Part shown: positions 26,569 through 36,088 of the stretch, in pieces
Layout: each line of letters begins with the position of its first letter
Numbering within the stretch: the first letter of the stretch is position 1
From: an uncultured Bacteroidales bacterium
GTDB lineage: Bacteria; Bacteroidota; Bacteroidia; Bacteroidales; P3
Reading direction: 5' to 3'
Assembly (NCBI GenBank): GCA_900317955.1
Contig: ONIP01000020.1
Location: forward strand, 1 to 48,027
DNA length: 48,027 bases
Program-made: the position numbers and the translations under genes
The notes under the pieces: model-generated
What the model was told of the DNA's origin: nothing
The model's database searches: none
The model's input: the letters and a program-made list of their open reading frames with translations, nothing else

Positions 26569-28494
26569 GTGCGTTTTTTAGGGATATTTGTGGCAGTGGC
26601 CTTGGTGGCATCGACGCTTGTCTTTGACCACAGCATTGCCGATATTTCCAATACTCCCCGGATGATGTGTTGGGCAGTGTTGTTGGCTGGGGTAGGGTGT
26701 TGTGCAATGGCGATGCCGACACGACACCGCAAGGGAACAATCAAGTTGCAGGGATTGACCAAGGGCGAGATTTTGACCTTTGTTTCGATGCTGTGTTTTG
26801 TGGTATGGCAGTTTCTTTCTGTGCTGTGGGCGGTGAATAGAGCCGAGGCATTGTGTGCAGCAGCGCGGTGGCTGTTGGCTGCCATGACGGGATGTGTGAC
26901 GTTTGTGTTGGTGGGCAGATGTCCGGCGCGTGGGGTTGTTCTGTTGGCACGGTGTTCGGCAATAGTTACTTTGCTGGCGTTGTCGGCTGCGGTATGGCAG
27001 CTGTTTTCTATTCCGGATTTTTCTTGGTCGAACCGATATGCGGTTGTCTCGTTGTTTACGCATAAGGGAACTTTTGCCATGTTGCTTGTGCTGTTGGCGG
27101 TGTTTCCTGCCATGAGGTTGGGTTTAAAGATAAGGAGAGGAAGATGGTTCTATGTAGTGCTATTGTTGGTGTTGTTGGTGGTGGAATGTTTTCTTCAGTC
27201 CCGTGCGGTGTTGGTTGCACTTGTGGTCGGTGCCGGTTGCTGGATTCTTTTGGCTTGGTTGTCGAAAAGAGCTTTCATGAGGAGAATTGCAGAGTGTGGC
27301 AGTAGGTGTAAGTTGGTTGTAACGGTGGCTGTAGCATTGTTGATAGCCGGTATTCCTGTGGCAGGAGCCGCTGTTATTTCCAACGGTTCTGTTGAGGTTG
27401 AACAGGATGCGGGCGGCATCCGCTCATCGGTGTCGATATGCGAACGCCGTGCTTTATGGCAGATGACATTGCGGATGGTTGAACGGAAGCCGATAGCAGG
27501 GTGCGGGGCAGGGAATTGGAAAGTGTGTCATCCGGAAGTGTCGGTGAGGGATGTTTTTTCAATTGACGCGCTTGATTTCCGTTTTGTGCGACCCCACAAT
27601 GAGTATCTTGCTATTTTGTCGGAGACAGGCGGCGTAGGTCTGCTGCTGTTGTCGTTGGCATTGGCGGGGGTGGCGGTGTCGGCTCTCGGAGGTGTATGCC
27701 GGGGCGGACGGAGGAGAAGACTGTTGCTGCCGGGATTGGCAGGATTGTGCGGGGTGGCAGCTTTTGCTTTTTTTGATTTCCCTTTCGAGCGTATGGAATT
27801 GCTGTTGTGGATTTCGGTTTTTGTGGGTGGCGTTTGTGCCCTGAGTGCGAAAGGTCATGCCCCTATATCGTATAAGGGAAAGAAATACTTTGGCGTTGTG
27901 GTGATAGGTTTGTCGCTTTTGGTGGCAGTGTTGGCCTGGGGACATTGGCGCAGTGAACGTTGTTTGGGTGATATTGTGAACGGAATACATACGATGAAAT
28001 GGAGATTGGTGGAGAAACGGGCGCGTGAGGCACAGACACCTTTCGCAACGCTTGCTTCCGACGGGGTGCCTTTTGCTTATTATGAGGCGATGGCGTGTGA
28101 ATATCAGAGGAAGCCTGCGCTTGCGGTTTTCCGTAAGGCGATGCATGACAGCCCATACGACAAGCAGGTGTTGAACGATGTGGCGAGGGTGTTGTATACA
28201 GAAAGGCACGAGGTCGACTCGGCTGCCGTGCTATTGGAACAGGCTATCTATATAAGCCCAGATTACAGTCGTTCCTATTTCAATCTGGCGCAGATGTATT
28301 TGTTTGAAAACCGCCCGGAAGAGGCAGCGAAGGTACTGCATTCTTTAGACCTTGATAAGAAGCGCAGTCGTATGGAGAAGAATATATGGTATTTTCTTCC
28401 GGTGAAGGATGCTGAGTATTATTTTAAGAGTCTCCTGCCAGCGGAGCAGAATATGCGCGACCGTTTGCTACAGATTGCCGAGGTCAGTCGGTAG
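26569..28494 (+). CDS. O-antigen ligase/polymerase-like membrane protein with C-terminal TPR-like region
   Basis: This protein is about 641 residues. Residues 1-450 hold 12 or more hydrophobic segments. The Wzy_C/O-antigen-ligase signature appears in GCGAGNWKVCHPE and FVRPHNEYLAILSETGGVGLLL. The last 160 residues are soluble with TPR-like helices (VLNDVARVLY...AAVLLEQAIYISPDYSRSYFNLAQMYL). I favour GTG at 26569, just past the preceding stop; a TTG at 26557 that overlaps it is possible. Ligase-like proteins with TPR tails occur in Bacteroidetes and may act in glycan ligation or protein glycosylation. No other polysaccharide gene is adjacent, apart from the T9SS cargo just upstream. Confidence 0.82.
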   Translation: MRFLGIFVAVALVASTLVFDHSIADISNTPRMMCWAVLLAGVGCCAMAMPTRHRKGTIKLQGLTKGEILTFVSMLCFVVWQFLSVLWAVNRAEALCAAARWLLAAMTGCVTFVLVGRCPARGVVLLARCSAIVTLLALSAAVWQLFSIPDFSWSNRYAVVSLFTHKGTFAMLLVLLAVFPAMRLGLKIRRGRWFYVVLLLVLLVVECFLQSRAVLVALVVGAGCWILLAWLSKRAFMRRIAECGSRCKLVVTVAVALLIAGIPVAGAAVISNGSVEVEQDAGGIRSSVSICERRALWQMTLRMVERKPIAGCGAGNWKVCHPEVSVRDVFSIDALDFRFVRPHNEYLAILSETGGVGLLLLSLALAGVAVSALGGVCRGGRRRRLLLPGLAGLCGVAAFAFFDFPFERMELLLWISVFVGGVCALSAKGHAPISYKGKKYFGVVVIGLSLLVAVLAWGHWRSERCLGDIVNGIHTMKWRLVEKRAREAQTPFATLASDGVPFAYYEAMACEYQRKPALAVFRKAMHDSPYDKQVLNDVARVLYTERHEVDSAAVLLEQAIYISPDYSRSYFNLAQMYLFENRPEEAAKVLHSLDLDKKRSRMEKNIWYFLPVKDAEYYFKSLLPAEQNMRDRLLQIAEVSR

Positions 28495-28503
28495 TGGGGG
28501 CTG

Positions 28504-29853
28504 TTATTTTCCGATGCAGAAACGTGAGAAGATGGAACCGAGGACTTCGTCTGAGGTGACTTGGCCTGTGATGGTGCCGAGGTGGTGGAGGGCGTCGCGG
28601 AGGTCGATGATTACGAGGTCGGCGGGAAGACCGTCGGCAATACCTTTGCCTACATGCAACAGGGCTTGGCTGACATGACCGAGGGCGTTGTAGTGTCGCA
28701 CGTTGGTAAGCATTACATCAGGAGCCTGAGCCAAATCGGTTCGTGCGGTCTTTGCCAATGCAGCCTTGAGGGCTTCGAGACCGGTGCCTTCCTTTGCCGA
28801 GAGAGGAAATGTGCGGTAGGGGGCAGTGAGGTTCTCTTTTAGCAGGTCTATTTTGTTGTGGACTATGAAAAGGTGCTTGTCTTTGAAGGAACGGATGTCT
28901 TGCAACTCTTGAAGGTCGTTGAGGGCTTGGTCGAAGGGCTGTGTTGTATCGTGTACATAGAGGATGATGTCGGCTTGTACTACGGTTTCGATGGTGCGCT
29001 TAATGCCGAGGGATTCAATGGGGTCGTCGCTGTGGCGCAGTCCTGCGGTGTCGATGATGCGGAAGGGTGTCCCTTCAACGACAAAGGTCTCTTCGATGGT
29101 GTCGCGTGTGGTGCCGGGGATGTCGCTGACGATGGCACGATTGTCATGCAAGAGTGCGTTGAGGAGGGAGGATTTTCCTGCATTCGGACGACCGATAATG
29201 GCTACAGGTATGCCCCGCTTGAGGGCGTTGCCCATGTGGAAAGATTCCCGCAGTTTTTCGACGCGGAGGTAGGTCTGCGAAATGAGAGAATGCAGGCGGC
29301 TGCGGTCGGCAAACTCTACATCCTCGTCGCTGAAGTCGAGTTCGAGTTCAAGGAGTGCTGCGAGGTCAACGAGTTGTTGGCGGAGTTGTTCGAGCTCTTT
29401 GGCATATCCACCTCTGAGTTGGCTTATGGCGAGTTTGTGTGAAGTGGCGTTGGTAGCGTCGATGAGGTCGGCTACGGCTTCGGCTTGGGAGAGATTGAGG
29501 CGGCCGTTGAGGAAGGCGCGACGGGTGAATTCGCCGGGTTCGGCAAGCCGGGCACCGCTATCGAGAAGTGTCTGGAGGATTGTTTGCTGGATGTAGAGGG
29601 AGCCGTGGCAGGAGATTTCGACGGTGTCTTCCCCTGTGTAGGAGTGAGGGGAACGGAAGAGGGTGACAACGACTTCGTCGATGAGGGTGTCGCCGTTGCG
29701 AAAGGGGGAGAAGCGCGTGGTTTTATCGGGAACGGGGAGGTTGACGTGGCGGGCGGCAATGGTAAAGGCCTCTGGACCGGAGAGCCTGAGAACGGCGATC
29801 CCGCCAATGCCTGAGGGGGTGGATATAGCGGCTATGGTGGATGTGGTGGACAT
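28504..29853 (-). CDS. mnmE: tRNA uridine-5-carboxymethylaminomethyl modification GTPase MnmE
   Basis: This is a 449-residue TrmE/MnmE. The N-terminal folate-binding domain (about 1-118) begins TIAAISTPSGIGGIAVLRLSG. A central helical domain is interrupted by the G domain, with G1 GRPNAGKSSLLNALL, DTAGLRHS (G3) and NKIDLL (G4). The C-terminus ends in the conserved CIGK, the catalytic cysteine motif. With MnmG it modifies wobble uridine. It is last in a leftward five-gene run, and its stop is 9 bases from the converging ligase/TPR gene. Confidence 0.97.
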   Translation of the reverse strand: MSTTSTIAAISTPSGIGGIAVLRLSGPEAFTIAARHVNLPVPDKTTRFSPFRNGDTLIDEVVVTLFRSPHSYTGEDTVEISCHGSLYIQQTILQTLLDSGARLAEPGEFTRRAFLNGRLNLSQAEAVADLIDATNATSHKLAISQLRGGYAKELEQLRQQLVDLAALLELELDFSDEDVEFADRSRLHSLISQTYLRVEKLRESFHMGNALKRGIPVAIIGRPNAGKSSLLNALLHDNRAIVSDIPGTTRDTIEETFVVEGTPFRIIDTAGLRHSDDPIESLGIKRTIETVVQADIILYVHDTTQPFDQALNDLQELQDIRSFKDKHLFIVHNKIDLLKENLTAPYRTFPLSAKEGTGLEALKAALAKTARTDLAQAPDVMLTNVRHYNALGHVSQALLHVGKGIADGLPADLVIIDLRDALHHLGTITGQVTSDEVLGSIFSRFCIGK

Positions 29854-29889
29854 AGACTGGAGCTATTGAGGATAAGGTGAAGATGAGGG

Positions 29890-30384
29890 TTATTGAAGTT
29901 GTTTGGGGTCGCGGATGTAATCGGAGCCGTAGAGGTCGGTCATTTCATCGTCGGTGAGGGAGAGGTCGTTTTTTATCTTGTACATGTTGGGGAAAGTGAT
30001 GACCATCAGGAGGACAAGGAGTATGGTAATCATGAGAAGGTTGGTGTTGCTCATAAGGAGCATGAGAATGCACTCGATGACAACGATGGCGAGGGAGCCT
30101 TTATAGAGGGAGGAGATATAGGAGGAGTAGCCTTGCATTTTTTGCTCCACTGTGGGGAGCTCGCGCAGGCGGCGGGGGGTGTTGCGGATGGAGAACAACG
30201 CCATGACGACGGCCAAAACAGCCAGGATGGTGCCAGAGATGAGCATCCAGCTGAACACTTCTTGCGACTGGTAGGTGATGTGCCAGGGGCTGAAATGAAA
30301 TATTAGGACGACGAGGATAACAGCGATGGAGCCGAAGAGTCCAAAATTAGCTGAGCGACGGATTTTGCGGGTGAGTTGTTGCAT
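29890..30384 (-). CDS. Four-pass membrane protein, unknown
   Basis: From ATG 30384 this 164-residue protein has four hydrophobic segments (about 14-32, 45-64, 98-115, 118-133), a basic start ([10 protein letters not shown]) and an acidic C-terminal tail ([19 protein letters not shown]). The longer frame reaching 30729 is rejected because it runs into uvrA in another frame. It sits 19 bases after uvrA and 36 bases before mnmE. I do not recognise the family. Confidence 0.75.
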   Translation of the reverse strand: MQQLTRKIRRSANFGLFGSIAVILVVLIFHFSPWHITYQSQEVFSWMLISGTILAVLAVVMALFSIRNTPRRLRELPTVEQKMQGYSSYISSLYKGSLAIVVIECILMLLMSNTNLLMITILLVLLMVITFPNMYKIKNDLSLTDDEMTDLYGSDYIRDPKQLQ

Positions 30385-30403
30385 GGTGGATGATGTATTT
30401 GGT

Positions 30404-33283
30404 TTATTTTGTTTTTTTGGATGTTTGTTTTTTGGCGGGAAGGAGTTTGTCTTTGAGGAAACGTGCAGTGTAGGATTCGGGGCAGTTGATGAGTTGTTCG
30501 GGGGTGCCGGAGAAGACAACGCTGCCGCCGTCACGGCCGCCTTCGGGACCCATGTCGATGACCCAGTCGGCGACTTTGATGATGTCGGGGTGGTGTTCGA
30601 TGACAATGATGCTGTGGCCACGCTCAATAAGACTGTTGAAGGCTGAGAGCAGTTTCTGGATGTCGTGGAAATGGAGGCCTGTGGAGGGCTCGTCGAAGAT
30701 GAAAAGCTTGGGGGAAGAAGATTCGCCACGGATAAGGTAGGCGGCGAGTTTTACGCGCTGAGCCTCGCCGCCGCTAAGAGAACTGGAGGATTGGCCGAGT
30801 TTGAGGTAGCCGAGACCGACATCTTGCAGGGGTTGGAGGCGGACGAGAATGGAGGGACATTCGTCGAAGAACTCGATGGCTTGGTTGACGGTCATGTCGA
30901 GCACGTCGGAGATGTTTTTGCCTTTGTATTGAACTTCGAGAGTTTCTTCTTTGAACCGTGTGCCGTGGCATTCGTCGCAAAGGAGGTGGAGATCGGCCAT
31001 GAACTGCATGCCTACGGTGACGTAGCCTTCGCCTTGGCAGGCTTCGCAGCGGCCGCCTTCGGTGTTGAAGGAGAAGTATCCGGGTTTGTAGCCACGGGTT
31101 TTGGCGAGCGGCTGGTCAGCGAAGAGTTGGCGTATCTCGTCGTAGGCTTTGATGTATGTGGCAGGGTTGCTGCGGGTGGAGCGTCCGATGGGGTTTTGGT
31201 CGACGAGTTCTATTGCTGAGATGCGGGCGATATCGCCAGTGATGCCTGCACATTTGCCCACGTAATCTGTGGCACCTTCAAGGCGTTTTTGCAGTACGTC
31301 GAAGAGTACTTGCTTGATGAGCGAAGTTTTGCCGGAACCGCTGACACCGGTGACGACGGTGAGGACACCGAGGGGGATGTCGATGTCGATGTGGCGTAGG
31401 TTGTTGCAGTAGGCATCGTGGATGGTGATGCGGTCGCGCCAAGGTCGGCGAGAAGCGGGGACGGGGATGGTGGAGAGCCCGAGGAGATATTGGGCGGTGA
31501 GGGATTTTTCGGGATGGGAGGCAACAAGTTGTTCGGGGGGGCCGGCGAAGACAACTTCACCACCAAGGCGTCCGGCTCCGGGACCGATATCGATGATATA
31601 GTCGGCGGCGCGCATGATGTCTTCGTCGTGCTCGACGACAATAACGGTGTTGCCAAGGTCGCGGAGTTGCTTGAGGACGCGGATGAGACGATGGGTGTCG
31701 CGGGAGTGGAGTCCGATAGAGGGTTCGTCGAGGATGTACATGCTGCCGACAAGGGAGCTGCCAAGGGAGGTGGCGAGGTTGATGCGCTGGGATTCGCCCC
31801 CGCTAAGGGTGTTGGAAGGGCGGTTGAGGGTGAGGTATCCCAGTCCGACATCGAGGAGATAGCCTACGCGGGAGGTGAGTTCGGCGAGGAGTCGGCGAAC
31901 AATTTGTCGTTCGTGGGGGGAGAGGGTGGATGGCATTGAAGAGGGGGCGTCGTCGGCGGATTGTTCAGAAGGTTGTTCGGCTTGTATGGTGTTGAGCCAT
32001 TGGGCGAAGTCGCTTACGGGCATGGAGAGGAGCTGCGAAATGGAACGGCCGCAGATTTTTACGTATTTGGTGTCGGGACGAAGACGGGAGCCATGGCAGG
32101 TGGGGCATGTGGTTTTGCCACGGTAGCGGGAGAGCATGACGCGGTATTGTATCTTGTAGCTTTGGCTTTCTATCCAGTTGAAAAAGCCGTCGATGCCTTC
32201 CCATGCGCCAGTTCCGTGCCAGAGGATGTCGAGTTGTTCGGGGGTGAGACGGCTGTAGGGGGTGTGGATGGGGAAGTTGATTTTGGTGGAGAGACGGATG
32301 AGGTGGGTTTTCCATTCGGACATCTTGTCGCCACGCCAGCAGACAACGGCGTCGTCGTAGATGGAGAGGCTGCGGTTGGGGACGACGAGGTCTTCGCTTA
32401 TGCCCGTGGTGCTGCCGTAGCCGCCGCAGGTGGGGCAGGCACCGTAGGGGTTGTTGAAGCTGAAGAAGTTGGGGTTTGGCTTTTCGAAAGTGATGCCGTC
32501 GGCCTCGAAGCGGTTGCTGAAGAGTTGCGAGGTGGGACCTTGTTCGGTTTCGTAGTGGACGATGCAAGAACCGCGACCTTCGAAGAAGGCTGTCTGGACG
32601 GATTCGGCGACACGGGCGTGCTGGTCGTCGTCGCCTGGGGCGACGCGGATGCGGTCAACAAGGAGAGTGATGTCGTTGCTGTCGGCGGAGGGAGAGGCGA
32701 GGTAGTCGTCGATGAGGACGACGGTGCCTTTGACACCGACGCGCATGAATCCTTCTTGACGCAGCATTTGGAGTTGAGGAATGACGGGATGCTCAGCGTC
32801 GTGGAGTAGGGGCGCGAAGAGTATGACCGGGGTGCCGGAGGGAAGGCTGTAGATGTAGTCGACGACATCGCTGACGGAATGCCGTTTGACTTCGACACCA
32901 GAGACGGGGGAGTAGGTGCGGCCGATGCGGGCGAACATGAGTTTGAGGTATTCGTAGATTTCGGTAGAGGTGCCTACGGTGGAACGGGGGTTGCTGCTGT
33001 TAACTTTTTGTTCGATGGCAACGGCAGGGGCGATATTTTCGATGAGGTCTACGTCGGGCTTTGCCATGCGGCCGAGGAATTGGCGGGCATAGGAGGAGAG
33101 ACTTTCAACATAGCGGCGTTGGCCTTCGGCATAGAGGGTGTCGAAGGCGAGACTTGACTTGCCCGAACCGCTGAGTCCGGTGATGACGATGAGTTTGCCT
33201 TGCGGCAGGTCGACGGAGATGTTTTTGAGGTTGTTGACACGAGCTCCGTGTATTCGGATGGCGTTGTTGCTGTTTTTTGACAC
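30404..33283 (-). CDS. uvrA: Excinuclease ABC subunit A
   Basis: This is a 959-residue UvrA with two ABC ATPase halves. First Walker [17 protein letters not shown], then [14 protein letters not shown]. Zinc-binding cysteine pairs occur near CPTCGGYG and [11 protein letters not shown]. First signature: [12 protein letters not shown]. Second Walker [14 protein letters not shown]. The C-terminal zinc module is [16 protein letters not shown]...CDECHGTRF, and the second signature is [14 protein letters not shown]. It recognises DNA lesions with UvrB in nucleotide excision repair. It is in an operon with the membrane protein and mnmE. Confidence 0.97.
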   Translation of the reverse strand: MSKNSNNAIRIHGARVNNLKNISVDLPQGKLIVITGLSGSGKSSLAFDTLYAEGQRRYVESLSSYARQFLGRMAKPDVDLIENIAPAVAIEQKVNSSNPRSTVGTSTEIYEYLKLMFARIGRTYSPVSGVEVKRHSVSDVVDYIYSLPSGTPVILFAPLLHDAEHPVIPQLQMLRQEGFMRVGVKGTVVLIDDYLASPSADSNDITLLVDRIRVAPGDDDQHARVAESVQTAFFEGRGSCIVHYETEQGPTSQLFSNRFEADGITFEKPNPNFFSFNNPYGACPTCGGYGSTTGISEDLVVPNRSLSIYDDAVVCWRGDKMSEWKTHLIRLSTKINFPIHTPYSRLTPEQLDILWHGTGAWEGIDGFFNWIESQSYKIQYRVMLSRYRGKTTCPTCHGSRLRPDTKYVKICGRSISQLLSMPVSDFAQWLNTIQAEQPSEQSADDAPSSMPSTLSPHERQIVRRLLAELTSRVGYLLDVGLGYLTLNRPSNTLSGGESQRINLATSLGSSLVGSMYILDEPSIGLHSRDTHRLIRVLKQLRDLGNTVIVVEHDEDIMRAADYIIDIGPGAGRLGGEVVFAGPPEQLVASHPEKSLTAQYLLGLSTIPVPASRRPWRDRITIHDAYCNNLRHIDIDIPLGVLTVVTGVSGSGKTSLIKQVLFDVLQKRLEGATDYVGKCAGITGDIARISAIELVDQNPIGRSTRSNPATYIKAYDEIRQLFADQPLAKTRGYKPGYFSFNTEGGRCEACQGEGYVTVGMQFMADLHLLCDECHGTRFKEETLEVQYKGKNISDVLDMTVNQAIEFFDECPSILVRLQPLQDVGLGYLKLGQSSSSLSGGEAQRVKLAAYLIRGESSSPKLFIFDEPSTGLHFHDIQKLLSAFNSLIERGHSIIVIEHHPDIIKVADWVIDMGPEGGRDGGSVVFSGTPEQLINCPESYTARFLKDKLLPAKKQTSKKTK

Positions 33284-33340
33284 TGGTATGTAGGGGGTCT
33301 TGGGTTGACGGGTTGATTAATTATAAGTGTAGTTGGGTGG

Positions 33341-36058
33341 TCAGGGCAGGAAACCTATGCCTATTTCGAGTTTGACAAGGTGGGAGAGGAGGGCGTATTT
33401 TTCGGGTGGAGTTAAGTTGCCGTCGATGATGTCGGAGGGGCTGGTGAAGGTGAGGGCGTAGTTGGCTCCGATGTTGAGGAGCATGCGGTCGAAGAAGATG
33501 TAGTTGCGTCCGAGTTCGATGCGGATGCCTCCGAAGTTTTGTTTGTATGGAGTCTGGGGGGTGTTGATGGTGGTGGGGATTTGCTGGATACCGTCGCTGA
33601 AATGGGTGAAGATGAAGCCGAAGCCTGCGTAAGGACCCGAGGGGGCATAGGTTTGATAGCCGTAACGACGATAGGAAAGCGAGAAGGTGTGCATGGAGAA
33701 GGGGTGGGGGAAGGAGGATGAGGAGTAGGCGGTGAGGTTATAGCCAAGGGCGACGGAGGCACTGGGTGCTACAGCGTATTCAAGACCGAAGGAGGGAGAG
33801 AATTTGAAGAAAGATGTCTGAATGGGGTTGAGGGCGTTGAAGGTCGGGGAGACGGTGGCGAGGGCGGTGAGGGCGAGTCGGTGGCCCATGTAGCCTTTGA
33901 CGGCAGGGCGGGTGGTGGTGTCGGCAGAGGGAAGCGTGTCGGAGGAGCGGTAGGCAGCGTAGAGGTTGCTGCGAAGGAGTTCGCCGTGGTCGGCGAGGTT
34001 GAATTGTCGGGAGGTGGTGGAGAGAGAGGTGCCGCTATGGGCGTCGATAAGTTGAGAATAGAGAAGGGTTTGTTCGGTGTTGGCGAAGAGCCGGTAAGCA
34101 AAGACCGGAGCGAAGGGCACGATGAGCATGCCCGTGACGGTGTAAGGTCTTATGCCGCGTTGGTAGTTTACCACTGCGGAGAGGTTGACGACAGAGGCTT
34201 GGTGACGCTGCATAAGACGGTTCATGGAGGGTTGGGTGAGGAAGTGCATGGTGAATTTGTCTTCCGTCTGGAGGTATTCGGTTACCCATTCGTTGAGGGT
34301 GACGAAGTCGTTGTATTGTTCGGCATCGGACATGCGGGTGAGGCACTGGTCGGAGAAGTCGCGGGTTTGTATGCCCAGTTTATTGTTGACAGCGGTGATG
34401 TCGTCGAGGAGTTTAGCCTCGTTGTTGTAGGATTGCTTGTAATTGATGTTGTAGTTGATGGAGCCGATGTTGAAGTAGCCTGGGCTGTAGAGTAGTTGGT
34501 TACGGTATGGGCCAGGGGTTTTGGTGTAGCGCGCATTGCGGGCAGAGAGTAGGTCGGGGAGTTGTTGGCGTAAAGGTGAGTTGGGTTGCAGGAGGTCGGT
34601 GAAGATGAATGCTTTGAGATTCAGCTCCTGACGTTGCTGTTGACGGGCTTTGACACGCTCGTATTTGGTAAGGGCGACAGTGTCGGGAGCGGGTTTCTTG
34701 GGGGTAGAAGTGGTGTCGGGGAGCGGCTGAAGGAAGAAGGCGGTGTCGAGATGGTGGAGGTTGTGGAGTTCGGCAAAGAGGTCTTCGGACATGGCTGCAA
34801 TATGGGTGTCGGCAGGGTTGGAGAGGTGTGCCTGCCAAAGGTGGCGGGCGGCGATGAGGGTCATTTCGTCGGCAGGGATGCGACGGAAGAGGTGGTAGAC
34901 CTGCTGCACCTCGCCTTCCATGCGGGTATAGTCGCCAAGGGCGTTGTTGGTGCCGGTATGGTTTTTGTTTTTAGCGATGCCGTAGAGGGACTGGCACATG
35001 CTGCGGATGAGGAAGGGGTTTTGCGGATATTGCTGGAGAAGGAGGTAGCAATCGTAGAAGGCACGTACGAATTCTCCGTGGATGAGATTGAGTCGTATAC
35101 ACTCGAAACGGGCGAGAGAACGTATTTGTTCGAATTGCTGGCGGGAGAGCGTGACAAAGTCGTTGCCGCCTGAGAAATCGGCCAATTGGGCGGCGGTTTT
35201 AGCACGGCGTTTTTTGAGGTTGGGGTGGGTGCTGAGGGAGTCGTTGTAGTCGTCGCGCGCGGAGACGGGGGAGAGCTCTTTGAGGAAATAGTCGTCGGGG
35301 ATGCGGTAGTGAGGGGTGTTGAAGTATTCGTGAGGGAAAGGCAGCTGGGCGAAGGGGAGGTAGCCGTATTGAAGGACATCGAAGACGCCTTGGGTGACGT
35401 TTTTGGCGTAGGGGCTTTTGCTATAGAAAAGGGCGATGCCGAGGCTGTCGGCTTCGTTTTCCATTTGTCGGGAACGGTTGTGGCGCTTGATAAAGATGCT
35501 GAGTTCCTCCTCTTCGTTGTTTCGCCGCCGAGGGTTGTCCTTGCGGGTGAGCATTTCGGTGGCGTGTTGGCGGTAATAGTGAATGATTTCATGACCGATG
35601 ATGAAGGCAAGTTGAGCTTCGTTGTCGGCATGAGCCACGAGACCTGTGTTGACGAATATCATGCCTTGACCAGTGGCGAAGGCGTTGACTTCGGGACTTT
35701 TCACCGTATAGAAACGAAGGTTGCGGCGTAGTTCGGGATAGTCGTGGAGAAGGGTGTCGGCGATGTTTTCGACCATGCGGGTTATGGGGTCGCCGAAAAT
35801 GATGCGTCCGGAGGAGATGAGTTTGTTGATGCGATAAGAGACGGCCAGGACTTTGTCGTTGCCGGGGAGACGGCCGTCATTGTAGTCGCGGACGCGTTGT
35901 TTGTCGAGTGTGTAGAGTTCGTTGAGGCGCAGGGTGAGGTCGGTAGGGAGGTGTCCTTGTGCATGGAGGCCGTCGAAGTTGTCGAGGTCGGGTTGTTGCT
36001 GTGCTGCAGCGGAGCCAAGACAGAGCGCGGCGGCGAGAAGAAGCAGAATCCTTTTCAT
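33341..36058 (-). CDS. M48-family metalloprotease with a C-terminal barrel-like domain
   Basis: This protein is 905 residues from ATG 36058 (MKRILLLLAAALCLGSAAAQ, a signal peptide); an ATG 15 bases upstream is possible. The M48 peptidase domain (about 85-330) carries HEIIH at 156-160 and the third metal ligand in ENEADSLG near 202. The middle part (about 330-600) is helical. The last 200-odd residues (about 690-905) have alternating aromatic/hydrophobic strands (for example ASVALGYNLTAYSSSS, TFSLSYRRYGYQTYAP, YAGFGFIFTHFSDG, LVKLEIGIGFLP) like an outer-membrane beta barrel or porin-like domain. M48 relatives such as BepA work on outer-membrane proteins. An M48 enzyme with its own barrel-like tail is unusual. 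Confidence 0.82.
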   Translation of the reverse strand: MKRILLLLAAALCLGSAAAQQQPDLDNFDGLHAQGHLPTDLTLRLNELYTLDKQRVRDYNDGRLPGNDKVLAVSYRINKLISSGRIIFGDPITRMVENIADTLLHDYPELRRNLRFYTVKSPEVNAFATGQGMIFVNTGLVAHADNEAQLAFIIGHEIIHYYRQHATEMLTRKDNPRRRNNEEEELSIFIKRHNRSRQMENEADSLGIALFYSKSPYAKNVTQGVFDVLQYGYLPFAQLPFPHEYFNTPHYRIPDDYFLKELSPVSARDDYNDSLSTHPNLKKRRAKTAAQLADFSGGNDFVTLSRQQFEQIRSLARFECIRLNLIHGEFVRAFYDCYLLLQQYPQNPFLIRSMCQSLYGIAKNKNHTGTNNALGDYTRMEGEVQQVYHLFRRIPADEMTLIAARHLWQAHLSNPADTHIAAMSEDLFAELHNLHHLDTAFFLQPLPDTTSTPKKPAPDTVALTKYERVKARQQQRQELNLKAFIFTDLLQPNSPLRQQLPDLLSARNARYTKTPGPYRNQLLYSPGYFNIGSINYNINYKQSYNNEAKLLDDITAVNNKLGIQTRDFSDQCLTRMSDAEQYNDFVTLNEWVTEYLQTEDKFTMHFLTQPSMNRLMQRHQASVVNLSAVVNYQRGIRPYTVTGMLIVPFAPVFAYRLFANTEQTLLYSQLIDAHSGTSLSTTSRQFNLADHGELLRSNLYAAYRSSDTLPSADTTTRPAVKGYMGHRLALTALATVSPTFNALNPIQTSFFKFSPSFGLEYAVAPSASVALGYNLTAYSSSSFPHPFSMHTFSLSYRRYGYQTYAPSGPYAGFGFIFTHFSDGIQQIPTTINTPQTPYKQNFGGIRIELGRNYIFFDRMLLNIGANYALTFTSPSDIIDGNLTPPEKYALLSHLVKLEIGIGFLP

Positions 36059-36088
36059 AATGGGAGTGGACAAAGGGTGGAGTTAGGA

